Origin: Eubacterium_U album
Lineage (GTDB): Bacteria; Bacillota; Clostridia; Lachnospirales; Lachnospiraceae
Direction: 5' to 3'
Assembly (NCBI RefSeq): GCF_025336545.1
Contig: NZ_JAODBU010000006.1
Location: 254,092 to 318,091 of the forward strand
DNA length: 64,000 nt
This document shows, piece after piece, positions 44,007 through 51,673 of the stretch. Numbering within the stretch: position 1 is the stretch's first letter; every line of letters begins with the position of its first letter. A model generated the notes under the pieces. It was not told where the DNA came from and did no database searches. It was given only the letters and a program-made list of their open reading frames with translations. Made by a program: the position numbers and the translations under genes.

Positions 44007-44624
44007 TTAGTTTAACGGTAATACAACGTCCAAGTATGCTGTAATAAAACTTGCCATTTCATCATCTAAATCAGCCACCCGTTTTACATAACTTTCATTT
44101 TGAAAATTAAGTACTTTAAATATTTTTTCATACTGTGAAATAACAAAATCCGCATCACGAATATCAAATGTCAATTTAGGAGAATCCAGCATATTGTGTC
44201 CAACAATTTTATTTCGATACTCAGATATACGAGCAACCAATTTATCACAGGTACTTCGGTCAATTTCCTTTTTTATTGCACCTAAAGAATCATAATACTC
44301 TTGCTTTTTTTCGTCTTTAATATATCTAAAAATATTATTTTTAAATTTATCAACGGTCAAACAATCTTTTTCTTTATCGTCAGTAAACGCTTTAATTTGA
44401 AGAACTAATTCCCAAGCCACGGTTATATATATTCGCCTTAAGATAATCCTAATCTCAAATCTTTCTGTACTATCATTACTATTACGATAAGCTACATCTC
44501 GTTCATATACCATGTTTAAGAACAGCAAATTATACTTTGCTTCAATCAGCCTATCAGCTAAATTATCTCTCTCTTGTACATATGCGTCACAATATTCCGC
44601 TTTTATATAATCTTTATAATCCAT
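44007..44624 (-). CDS. HEPN/AbiU2-like protein inserted in the ICE core
   Basis: 205 residues, all helical. The C-terminal part has SEYRNKIVGHNMLD, where Arg137 and His143 form the Rx4-6H motif of HEPN ribonucleases; the whole resembles AbiU2/HEPN proteins. AbiU2 belongs to phage-abortive systems of lactococci. The gene is absent from Tn916 and lies between orf22 and orf21 with AT-rich codon use unlike its neighbours. No nucleotidyltransferase partner is adjacent. Defence function is inference. Confidence 0.55.
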   Translation of the reverse strand: MDYKDYIKAEYCDAYVQERDNLADRLIEAKYNLLFLNMVYERDVAYRNSNDSTERFEIRIILRRIYITVAWELVLQIKAFTDDKEKDCLTVDKFKNNIFRYIKDEKKQEYYDSLGAIKKEIDRSTCDKLVARISEYRNKIVGHNMLDSPKLTFDIRDADFVISQYEKIFKVLNFQNESYVKRVADLDDEMASFITAYLDVVLPLN

Positions 44625-44711
44625 ATTTATGACTCCTAAAAAATGATTTGATGATTTAATACATTATAACAATTGCATTTGACCAGTACAATGAAAATCT
44701 AAGCTATGGAT

Positions 44712-45095
44712 TTATTTCTTCGCTGGTTGCTGTGGAGCATTGTTCTGTGGATTTCCGGCGCGAGTACCTTTGTTCTTCGGAACAATATCGTCTGCCTTTA
44801 CATACCAGTCCACATCTGCACCACGGTAATTCGCATTAGCTACCGTATCTGCAACAGGGTTGATAAGTTCCACTTCGGCGTTGTAGTCATAGTCCTTTAA
44901 CGGAATAGTCGCCGGAACAGATACCTGTATCATGCGTCCCTGTGTGTTGCACTTCAAATCGTAAGTGCGTTCCTTGATTTCTTCACTGACTGTTCCATCT
45001 TCATTCTGTACATGAACCTCACGGCGTAATGCGGAGAACTTCAACACTCCGAAAGTCTTTTCTTTATCAATGACGATTCCATTTGCTAATCTCAT
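44712..45095 (-). CDS. orf22: Tn916 Orf22-like YdcP-family protein
   Basis: 127 residues, beginning MRLANGIVIDKEKTFGVLKF, with DLKCNTQGRMIQVSVPA; matches the DUF961/YdcP family. Conserved early transfer gene of unknown role. A Lys/Gln-rich tail ends it. Confidence 0.88.
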   Translation of the reverse strand: MRLANGIVIDKEKTFGVLKFSALRREVHVQNEDGTVSEEIKERTYDLKCNTQGRMIQVSVPATIPLKDYDYNAEVELINPVADTVANANYRGADVDWYVKADDIVPKNKGTRAGNPQNNAPQQPAKK

Positions 45096-45110
45096 AATCT
45101 GAATACCCCC

Positions 45111-45434
45111 TTATTTACTTTCTGCTGGTAACATATCGTCTGCAAGTAAGATGTAATTGACAAAACCACGTTCCCCGATTTTATAGCCATCGGTAGTGAT
45201 TCGTGGGTTGATAAGTTTTACTTTCTGCTCCGGCGAGAAATGTTTTTCGCCAGCTTTGGCAGGAAGTGTCACAACTACATCATCAGCTCTCTGCACATCA
45301 GAATACAGGTTGTAGCTTCTGGTAATGACAGCCATACGCCCGTTGATTCTCTGCTGTTCCGTAGTATTTTCTCCGGCAAACTCCAAGTTCCCGAATGTCT
45401 TTTCCATGTTTGGTACGACAAATCTTAATTCCAT
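45111..45434 (-). CDS. orf23: Tn916 Orf23-like YdcP-family protein
   Basis: 107 residues, MELRFVVPNMEKTFGNLEFAGE start, NLYSDVQRADDVVVTLPAKAG in the middle. DUF961/YdcP family, paralogous to Orf22. First gene of the ICE transfer operon, reading leftward. Confidence 0.88.
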   Translation of the reverse strand: MELRFVVPNMEKTFGNLEFAGENTTEQQRINGRMAVITRSYNLYSDVQRADDVVVTLPAKAGEKHFSPEQKVKLINPRITTDGYKIGERGFVNYILLADDMLPAESK

Positions 45435-45485
45435 AAATGATTGACCTCTTTTCTTTCTGTTTTAGTTTCTTTCCTGCTGTACTTT

Positions 45486-45560
45486 GTGGGGAGATACACT
45501 CCCCACGCCCCTAGTGGACTTCACGTTCCCGTAAATCAGAGCTTCACGGGAGCGTGAAGT
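45486..45560. promoter_or_regulatory. Paired hairpins between adhesin and orf23
   Basis: GTGGGGA/TCCCCAC (45,486-45,506) and ACTTCACG..CCCGT with ACGGG..CGTGAAGT (45,518-45,560), the second strong with 13 pairs. They lie in the 5' region of the orf23 operon and behind the adhesin stop. They may end the adhesin transcript or regulate the orf23 operon; no long T-run is seen. Confidence 0.5.
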
Positions 45561-45611
45561 TGCAAAAAGGGTGGCGACCTTGAACGCTCTACCAACCGCT
45601 ACATTACCGCC

Positions 45612-48600
45612 TTATGATTTCTTTTTACGGCGTTTGAAGTAAAGCATACTGCCAAGCTCTACGCAGGAAAGACCGAGCATGGCAAGATAAGCATAGATAT
45701 TGGTATTGTCGCCTGTTTTTGGGCTGTCACTTGTCTTAGTAACCGTAGATGGTGTATCCGGCGTGTCGCTATCCTTTGGTGTGTCTGGGACTTCCGGCAC
45801 TTCCTTGATTGTCACAGTCTGTCCATCGTCTGTGATGTCCTTATGTTCTGTCACTTTCTTTGCTTCGTCTGGATTGCTCATATCGTATAATTCCTCAAAT
45901 GTGACAAGGCTCTTGCCACCAAGAGAAGAACCATCAAAGGTAAAGGCAATCTCAACCGTCATTTTTTCATTGTCGGCTGTAAACTCATAATCATTGGATA
46001 CTTTCTTTCCATCAATCAGAAGTTCTGCATTTTCCTCTTTTAACATCTGCCAGCCGGAAAGTTTGTATTTTGTTCCAACTTCCAGACCATCTAATGTGAC
46101 TTTATCCACAATCGTTACATCTTTTCCGGCTTCGATTTCTTTCTTGCCGTTCTTGTCCGTAGCGGTCGTATGGATTTTGATGATACGTTCCGTGATAAAA
46201 ACGGTCTGTCCATCATCGTTGATGTCTTTATGTTCGGCAACCTTGACAGGCTCTTTCGGATTGCTCATATCGTACAATTCCTCAAAGGTAACAAGGTTCT
46301 GACCGCCAAGAGAAGAACCGTCAAAACTGTAAGTAATCTCAACCGTCATTTTTTCACTGTCAGCAGTGAATGTGTAATCACTGTCTACACATTTCCCGTC
46401 AATCAGAAGTTCGGCGTTTTCTTCCTTTAACATCTGCCAGCCAGAAAGTTTATATTTTCTGCCTGTTTCCAAGCCATCAAGTGTGACTTTGTCCACGATC
46501 TTGATGTCTTTTCCAGCAACAATCATTTTTTCGCCTGTTTTCTTGTCGGTAGCTGTGGTATGGATTGTGATTTCTTTTTCGTATTCATCAGTAAGTGTCC
46601 CTAAATCTACGGTCACTTTATTTCTGGATACGACCACCTCAAAAGCTGGAATCAGCTTAAATCCGGTATTGGAATCACATTTTAATTCCTCAATCACATA
46701 GGTATCATAGAGTAATGCACCTTTGCTGTCGTCTGGTTCAGATGTCCCAAACCATACACCGTCCTCACTGGATTTTCCAGCATTGGTATTGACTTTGTGG
46801 GAAGCCCAGCTTGAAGCAGTGGAGAACTGACCGTTTTTGTCAGTAACTACAATATGGGATTCTCCTGTTGTCTTGCTTGTAATTCTGAATGGAACACCTG
46901 CAAGGCGTTTATGTGTACCTGCACCGATTTTTACACCCTCAATATCGCCACGTTTAATCTGGTTGTAGACAGAGTGGGATTTGTCGGTCAAGTCCACGAT
47001 TTTTCCATCTTCCGTGATAGAAAAGTCGATTGTCTTTGCACCATCTGTTAAGTAGCCCTCTGGTGCTTTGCTTTCTTCTAATCTGTATTTTCCGTAAGGG
47101 AGTAAATCAGCAGAAGTAGAAGCAATTCCGTCAATGCCTGTCTGAATCTTCTTTACCGTTTCATTCTTGCTGTATAATTTTCCCTTAACCAGTACAGGAC
47201 TGTCATTTAAGGAAATGATATTAAATTCTGTGTACTGTAAGGTAGCACCGCCCTGTGCTTTGGTATCCTTTGTTTCAAGGTCACGCTTCTGGATTTTTAC
47301 ACCGCCACGGATAACTTTGTCGGATACGGAATACTGGTTGCTTCCAGAAAGTACGGCAAGTTCGCCATCTTCGGAAATCTGTGTAAGGTATGTTCCCTTA
47401 ATCTGTTCGGAACTTCCGTCAGCCTGCATATATGCACCCTCTAATAAGTAGCCGTTTGGTGCTTTTGTTTCTGTGACAGTGAGGGTACCAAGTGGCAGTA
47501 CATTTTTACCGTCCTGTGTATAGAAGCTGTCGCCAGATACTTTGTAGCTGTCGGCAAGTCTGGATACATAATGGATAGTTCCGTCACTGTCTTTTTTGGC
47601 AACGGTTTTGGTTGTCCATGTACGGGTAGCCTTTGCAGGGAGATTGTCTGCATTGTAGTAATCGTCATAATAGCTCCATGTGAACTCTGCACCCTCTAAA
47701 GAAGCAGTTCCCTGTGGAGTGGATTTTCCTGTTTCCATGTCGATTTTAAATAAATCAATCAAAGTTTCTGTGACCTTTGGAGTGTCCGCAACAGTCAAAG
47801 TCGCTGTTTTCTCAACTTCCACATTTAAGGGATGGACAGTAGAATCCAGCTTGTAACCCTTTGGAGCAGAAAGCTCCTTGATGTAAACTGTTCCGGCTTT
47901 TACCTCAACTTCTTTGGTATCACCGTTTCCATCGGCAGTAAGTGTGGCAAGCTGGCTGTTACAGCCCTTATCAGAATAGACACCAAATGTCGCACCCTCA
48001 AAGGAATAGCTGGCGTTACCATCTGTGACCGTTGGATTGGAAGAAGTCTTTTTGACTTTTGCATTTCCCACATTTAACTTCGTCCAGAACTGTCCGATGT
48101 CCTGTCCTTCGCCAGTGTAGATGTAACCACCACATTCATAGCGTCCTTTGTTTTCTTTCACAAATGCTTTCGCACCAGTGTACACTTCATTTTGTATTGT
48201 CTGTGAGATTTCATTATAAGAAGCTCTGACGTTGTCACACTGCCAGCCGAGCTGTTCACTCAATCTCTGCCAGATAACACACTGTTCCAGCAAATACTTC
48301 TGGTTGTTATTCAGTCCGGTATGAGTAGCGGTATATTGCTTGACGTACTCTAATGAAAGAGCAACGTCCGCAATCTGATCGCTACTCATACGGGAGCTTG
48401 CGTCAGAGCGTGTTTTATAGCCATTCTTGAAACTGGTATTGATGTCCACGCAGTAAGCAGTTTCGCCCTCAACTTTCATGTGTCCCTCATTAAATGTGGA
48501 TTTGATAGAACCATCATTCATAACGTGTTCAATGTAGCCGACACGTTCTGCTGATTCTGTCCAGTATTGATTGCCGGAAGCGTGAACCGCCGTCATTGGT

Positions 48601-48665
48601 AATGCCGTGAGAATGGTTGCAAAAGCAAGCGTTCCTGTCAGTAATCGCTTTACTAGCTTATTCAT
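45612..48665 (-). CDS. Thioester-domain, VaFE-repeat, sortase-anchored surface adhesin
   Basis: 1017 residues. Signal peptide at 1-29 is followed by a thioester domain with Cys72 (AYCVD) and Gln133 (QCVIWQ), the pair expected to form a Cys-Gln thioester. Several CnaB/SpaA-like domains (about 215-670) follow, then two near-identical VaFE repeats (about 680-800 and 815-945, each with KYKLSGWQMLKEENAELL). Last come a Pro/Asp/Thr-rich spacer, a sortase signal SPKTG, a helix and RRKKKS. It should stick covalently to host or partner surfaces. A ICE-borne adhesin of this kind may aid mating contact or gut colonisation. Confidence 0.92.
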   Translation of the reverse strand: MNKLVKRLLTGTLAFATILTALPMTAVHASGNQYWTESAERVGYIEHVMNDGSIKSTFNEGHMKVEGETAYCVDINTSFKNGYKTRSDASSRMSSDQIADVALSLEYVKQYTATHTGLNNNQKYLLEQCVIWQRLSEQLGWQCDNVRASYNEISQTIQNEVYTGAKAFVKENKGRYECGGYIYTGEGQDIGQFWTKLNVGNAKVKKTSSNPTVTDGNASYSFEGATFGVYSDKGCNSQLATLTADGNGDTKEVEVKAGTVYIKELSAPKGYKLDSTVHPLNVEVEKTATLTVADTPKVTETLIDLFKIDMETGKSTPQGTASLEGAEFTWSYYDDYYNADNLPAKATRTWTTKTVAKKDSDGTIHYVSRLADSYKVSGDSFYTQDGKNVLPLGTLTVTETKAPNGYLLEGAYMQADGSSEQIKGTYLTQISEDGELAVLSGSNQYSVSDKVIRGGVKIQKRDLETKDTKAQGGATLQYTEFNIISLNDSPVLVKGKLYSKNETVKKIQTGIDGIASTSADLLPYGKYRLEESKAPEGYLTDGAKTIDFSITEDGKIVDLTDKSHSVYNQIKRGDIEGVKIGAGTHKRLAGVPFRITSKTTGESHIVVTDKNGQFSTASSWASHKVNTNAGKSSEDGVWFGTSEPDDSKGALLYDTYVIEELKCDSNTGFKLIPAFEVVVSRNKVTVDLGTLTDEYEKEITIHTTATDKKTGEKMIVAGKDIKIVDKVTLDGLETGRKYKLSGWQMLKEENAELLIDGKCVDSDYTFTADSEKMTVEITYSFDGSSLGGQNLVTFEELYDMSNPKEPVKVAEHKDINDDGQTVFITERIIKIHTTATDKNGKKEIEAGKDVTIVDKVTLDGLEVGTKYKLSGWQMLKEENAELLIDGKKVSNDYEFTADNEKMTVEIAFTFDGSSLGGKSLVTFEELYDMSNPDEAKKVTEHKDITDDGQTVTIKEVPEVPDTPKDSDTPDTPSTVTKTSDSPKTGDNTNIYAYLAMLGLSCVELGSMLYFKRRKKKS

Positions 48666-48780
48666 ATTTTCTCTTTCTCCTTTCGATTTTGGGTATGAAA
48701 AAAGACGCTCATTTATTGAACGCCTTTAACTAAATAGTCGATATTGAGATTTGGGATTAGGTACAAATCAGATAATTTTA

Positions 48781-48812
48781 ATTGCACCTCATTGCATTAA
48801 AATTGCATTTTT
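48781..48812. repeat. TTGCATT arm repeats inside right end of the ICE
   Basis: ATTGCA and two ATTGCATT copies, the counterpart of those at 22,979-22,998. Confidence 0.55.
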
Positions 48813-48882
48813 TAATATTTTTATATGGTTTTATAGTTACTTATATTGCCTAAAAATGGCTTAAAATCAACGATTTTGCTTT

Positions 48883-48915
48883 ATACTCCGTACTGTCTGT
48901 CTGGAGTTTGAATAA
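48883..48915. repeat. Junction core B (ICE/IME1 boundary)
   Basis: ATACTCCGTACTGTC, two differing bases, TCTGGAGTTTGAATAA. Shares about 30 bases with core A and GAGTTTGA.TAA plus a downstream hairpin with core C. Marks the right end of the Tn916-like ICE and the left end of IME1. Confidence 0.75.
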
Positions 48916-48921
48916 CGGATT

Positions 48922-48970
48922 AGAATGCCGAAAGCCTGTATTTATGCGGGCTTCCGGCATTTGTTTTATC
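48922..48970 (+). terminator. Hairpin after junction B
   Basis: AATGCCGAAAGCC pairs with GGCTTCCGGCATT with loop TGTATTTATGCG, followed by TGTTTT. The loop TATTTATGCGGG is shared with the hairpin after junction C. Confidence 0.65.
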
Positions 48971-48987
48971 AAATGGCTCTAGTTTGG
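48966..48987. repeat. TTGGCTCT arm repeats, left end of IME1
   Basis: ATGGCTCTA and TTGGCTCTA, direct copies, matching those before core C. Confidence 0.55.
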
Positions 48988-49029
48988 CTCTATTTGTGGG
49001 TGGAGTAATTGATTGGAAGGGAGATAAAA

Positions 49030-49434
49030 ATGAAACAGTTATCCGAGAATGATGCATATGAAAATTATTATCAATTTGTAGGTGCTACAAAATACAGAAA
49101 ACCTCTTTTTTATGACAATGAGATTCGTGATAGATTAAGTTGCATTATAGCAGACATTTTTAATAAAAAAGAAGAGATAGAGTTAGTTGAAAGTACAGTT
49201 GCATATAATCATATTCATGTTTTAGTAAAAACGCAAGTAGATCCTTCTAAAGTAGGACAACTTTTATTTGGGGTTTCGTCAAGAATATTGAGAAAAGAAT
49301 TTCCTGTTCTTGTAGAACAAATACCAAAAGGTTTGTGGGGTGGTAAGTCATTTGAACCTATTGTTGATAAAAACCACCTTGATAATTGCATTTCATATAT
49401 TAGAAGACATCAACCTGATAACACAAAGATATAA
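49030..49434 (+). CDS. Y1/HUH transposase (IS200-like or REP-associated)
   Basis: 134 residues. FVGATKYRKPLF start, AYNHIHVLVKT with the HUH (His-Ile-His) motif, and a likely catalytic Tyr in NCISYIRRHQPD. The size fits IS200/IS605-type TnpA. No tnpB partner is present and I found no obvious subterminal hairpins framing it, so it may be a solitary or domesticated copy. Start at 49030 after GGGAG; a frame to 49009 lacks such a site. AT-rich composition. Confidence 0.8.
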   Translation: MKQLSENDAYENYYQFVGATKYRKPLFYDNEIRDRLSCIIADIFNKKEEIELVESTVAYNHIHVLVKTQVDPSKVGQLLFGVSSRILRKEFPVLVEQIPKGLWGGKSFEPIVDKNHLDNCISYIRRHQPDNTKI

Positions 49435-49472
49435 ACAGGTTTATTGCAGAATGAAAAGAGGAAAATGTTATT

Positions 49473-49991
49473 ATGCCATTAGGATTAAAAAGAGGAACAG
49501 TGCAGCTTGAACCACATGATAAACAGTGGGATGAGGCTGCCATTCAAACAATCAGAAAACTTAAATCTATATTAGGTGATGATGCTATTGATATACAGCA
49601 TATTGGGAGTACAGCAATACCGGCAATCAAAGCAAAACCGGTTATTGATATTGTCGTTGGGGTAACCGATTTTGAGAGAATAATGTTACATAATGAGCAG
49701 TTACAGAAGGAAGGAATCTTTTATCGTGGCTCGGATGTGGAATATCAGATTCTTTATGTAATGGGTGATATGGAAAAGGATATTAGGACACACCATATTC
49801 ATGTTGTGAAGTGGAATGGAACTGAGTGGAAGAATTATATTCATTTTAGAGATTGTCTAAATGCTAATGAGAATATAGCTTTGCAGTATGATAGGGTGAA
49901 GGAAGAACTGGAAAGTAAGTATGCAGATGATAGGGTGGCATATACTAATGGAAAGCAAGAAATGATAGATATTATTCTGAATGGCAAATAG
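49473..49991 (+). CDS. GrpB-family nucleotidyltransferase-like protein
   Basis: 172 residues. IQHIGSTAIPAIKAKPVIDIVVGV carries the GS and DxD-like elements of the nucleotidyltransferase fold (UPF0157/GrpB), followed by HHIHVV and RDCLNANENIALQYDRVKEEL. The biological role of GrpB proteins is unclear; related folds include aminoglycoside nucleotidyltransferases. Complete length for the family. It lies upstream of the acetyltransferase but has separate transcription. Confidence 0.85.
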   Translation: MPLGLKRGTVQLEPHDKQWDEAAIQTIRKLKSILGDDAIDIQHIGSTAIPAIKAKPVIDIVVGVTDFERIMLHNEQLQKEGIFYRGSDVEYQILYVMGDMEKDIRTHHIHVVKWNGTEWKNYIHFRDCLNANENIALQYDRVKEELESKYADDRVAYTNGKQEMIDIILNGK

Positions 49992-49995
49992 ATTG

Positions 49996-50024
49996 TTGAC
50001 ATGAATTGCCAAGACTGGTATATT
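49996..50024 (+). promoter_or_regulatory. Strong promoter of the leader-GNAT unit
   Basis: TTGACA, 17 bases, TATATT: almost the perfect sigma-A consensus. Start expected near 50,031. Confidence 0.8.
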
Positions 50025-50052
50025 ATTCAACAAAAACAAGGAGAACATACAC

Positions 50053-50115
50053 ATGAATCAGAACTTATATTCAAGACATTATATGTACATGTATTACGGA
50101 CGTACACGGCTATAA
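50053..50115 (+). CDS. Leader peptide (20 residues)
   Basis: A 20-codon frame reading MNQNLYSRH... and ending ...GRTRL, with AAGGAG ten bases upstream. The section YMYMYYGR is rich in Tyr and Met. It lies on the 5' end of a transcript that continues into an attenuator before the acetyltransferase. Ribosome stalling or slowing on such peptides regulates many clostridial antibiotic-resistance genes. Confidence 0.65.
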   Translation: MNQNLYSRHYMYMYYGRTRL

Positions 50116-50129
50116 ACATGCAAGGATAG

Positions 50130-50263
50130 TGCATTAGGTTATAGCTTGTAGGTCTTTTAGTCTAGTGCATAAAACCAGAATATAAGAGAAGATTTTACAT
50201 ACATTGCATCTTATTAAATTGGAGATATCGCACTGGACATTGAATGTTTGGTGCGATTTTTTA
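50130..50263 (+). promoter_or_regulatory. Transcription attenuator of the GNAT gene
   Basis: A terminator at 50,227-50,263 (ATCGCAC/GTGCGAT, inner ACATT/AATGT, six Ts) lies between leader peptide and gene. Upstream, AGTGCAT occurs twice (about 50,128 and 50,173). CTAGTGC can pair with GCACTGG, the 5' arm of the terminator, giving an antiterminator. The layout is that of ribosome-mediated attenuation. Confidence 0.7.
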
Positions 50264-50288
50264 TGTTTACAAGAAAGAGGTGCAGAAA

Positions 50289-51260
50289 ATGAATGATTTA
50301 ATTGAACTTAAACTGATAACAAGAGAAGATGCTGAATGTCTGCATAAACTGCAGATAGAAGCGTTTATGCCCTTATATGAAAAATATCAGGATGATGCTA
50401 CAAGTCCGGCGAAAGAAAGCCTTGAAACAATAACAAAGAAGATAGTTGATGATAATTCGGATTTCTATTTTATTTTGTTTAATGGTGAGAAAGCTGGAGC
50501 TGTAAGAGTTAAATGGCATAAAGGGCAAAAAGTACACAAGAATGTAAATTGGATATCTCCTATTTTTGTTATTCCAAAATTTCAAAATAAAGGAATTGCC
50601 AGTAACGTAATCAAACAATTATTTGATATTTATCCGAATACAATAGAATGGTGGTTATCTACTATTAAGCAGGAAGAGAAAAATTGTCATTTGTATGAAA
50701 AATGTGGATTTGTTCGAACTGGAGATGAAATAGTTGTAAAAGAAAATATGACATTAGTTTTTTATGTAAAGAGTTATATTGAGGTAAGGAGATTTAAGGA
50801 AGAGGATGCCAAAGAGGTCAGAAATCTTATTGTCAGGAATTTCTTAGAGGTTAATAGTAAAGATTATGGCATATCAGCAATGGAAAAACTTGCAAAGGTT
50901 TACGATGTGGAAAAAGTTCTGAATGTGGCAAGTTATGCGCATATGTACGTCTTTGAATTTGATGGAAAAATAATTGGAACAGGTTCTATCTCAAGTTTTT
51001 GGGGAAGTGAAACAGAAAGTATACTTTTGTCCATTTTTGTCCTCCCAGAATTTCATGGGAAGGGTGTTGGAAGAAAAATCATAAATACATTAGAAACGGA
51101 TGAATTTTATGTAAGAGCAAGCAGAATTGAGATACCGGCATCCATTACAGCAACGGAATTTTATAGAAAATTTGGATATGATTACAAAAATGGTGTTAAG
51201 GAATTGGATGATGAACACCATTACAGATTGGAAAAGTTTAAGGCGGCAGGGTTGAAATAA
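50289..51260 (+). CDS. Tandem GNAT acetyltransferase
   Basis: 323 residues with two GNAT folds: about 1-155 (IFVIPKFQNKGIASNVIKQL as the acetyl-CoA loop) and 158-323 (IFVLPEFHGKGVGRKIINTL; the second is a better R/Q-x-x-G-x-G/A match). Substrate unknown; drug or protein acetylation are both possible. The leader peptide and attenuator suggest induction by translation inhibitors. ATG at 50289 has AGAGGTG upstream; the longer frame to 50244 runs into the terminator. Confidence 0.8.
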   Translation: MNDLIELKLITREDAECLHKLQIEAFMPLYEKYQDDATSPAKESLETITKKIVDDNSDFYFILFNGEKAGAVRVKWHKGQKVHKNVNWISPIFVIPKFQNKGIASNVIKQLFDIYPNTIEWWLSTIKQEEKNCHLYEKCGFVRTGDEIVVKENMTLVFYVKSYIEVRRFKEEDAKEVRNLIVRNFLEVNSKDYGISAMEKLAKVYDVEKVLNVASYAHMYVFEFDGKIIGTGSISSFWGSETESILLSIFVLPEFHGKGVGRKIINTLETDEFYVRASRIEIPASITATEFYRKFGYDYKNGVKELDDEHHYRLEKFKAAGLK

Positions 51261-51290
51261 CAACAGATAATCAATTATTTTTATTTATCC

Positions 51291-51320
51291 TTGCAGAAGC
51301 ATTAGTTCTTATGTTAGGAT
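51291..51320 (+). promoter_or_regulatory. Promoter of second type I toxin mRNA
   Basis: TTGCAG, 18 bases, TAGGAT. Leader of about 90 bases before the toxin. Confidence 0.45.
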
Positions 51321-51412
51321 ACTCTCTAAGGAAAGTACCCATGACAGGGTGGTAGCCTCCCGAGTTTTATGATACCGGGCAACCGGAATACATAGGAAGG
51401 GAGGTGGCGCCG

Positions 51413-51529
51413 ATGACGGCTTATGAGATCATTTCGATTTTCATTGGGATATTAGCATTGTTGATGTCCTTTGGTAGCTTGATTGTAGCGTTGCTTGCCT
51501 TTCTCGATAAGAGAAACAAGCGAAAATAA
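51413..51529 (+). CDS. Hol_Tox-family type I toxin
   Basis: 38 residues, MTAYEIISIFIG..., one hydrophobic helix and a basic tail DKRNKRK. MxxYExLxxx is the signature of the putative holin-like toxin family. The ribosome site AAGGGAGGTG is very strong. Convergent antisense RNA and overlapping terminators follow (see neighbours), as in the locus at 14,129. Likely an addiction module of IME1. Confidence 0.85.
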   Translation: MTAYEIISIFIGILALLMSFGSLIVALLAFLDKRNKRK

Positions 51530-51561
51530 AAATGCCTATCCTGTCTGCCAACAGGATAGGC
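51523..51561 (-). terminator. Terminator of the antisense RNA
   Basis: GCCTATCCTGT pairs with ACAGGATAGGC, then ATTTTTATTTT on the minus strand. Confidence 0.85.
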
Positions 51562-51596
51562 GGTGTCCTTAAGGACATTCATTAACCTAAACTCGG

Positions 51597-51628
51597 AGCA
51601 TCCACCTTTGGAGTGGGTGCTTTCTGTT
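51597..51628 (+). terminator. Terminator of the toxin mRNA
   Basis: AGCATCCAC pairs with GTGGGTGCT, followed by TTCTGTTT. The same AGCATCCA motif occurs in the ICE-L locus at 14,098. Confidence 0.65.
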
Positions 51629-51635
51629 TAATTAG

Positions 51636-51664
51636 ATATTATCATCTTATGTCTGATAATTCAA
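51636..51664 (-). promoter_or_regulatory. Promoter of the antisense RNA
   Basis: On the minus strand TTGAAT, 17 bases, TAATAT. Confidence 0.6.
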
Positions 51665-51673
51665 GAGGTTTCA

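Larger units (their letters stand above)
22888..48915. mobile_element. Tn916-family ICE with peptide-resistance-like cargo
   Basis: Both ends carry ATACTCCGTACTGTC, two bases that differ, then TCTGGAGTTTGAATA (22,888 and 48,883), and TTGCATT repeats just inside. Gene order follows Tn916: int, xis-like DUF3173, orf8, orf7, orf9, [cargo], orf13-17, ardA, orf19, orf20, oriT, orf21-23. The tet(M) position is occupied by a two-component system and ABC transporter. The conjugation genes look complete, so self-transfer is plausible. Confidence 0.85.
51523..51629 (-). ncRNA. Predicted antisense antitoxin RNA
   Basis: From the minus-strand promoter at 51,636-51,664, an RNA of about 105 bases would pass the AGCACCC/GGATGCT stem and end at the GCCTATCCTGT/ACAGGATAGGC terminator. 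It covers the toxin mRNA 3' region and the last codons. Homologous in design to the ICE-L locus. Confidence 0.65.
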
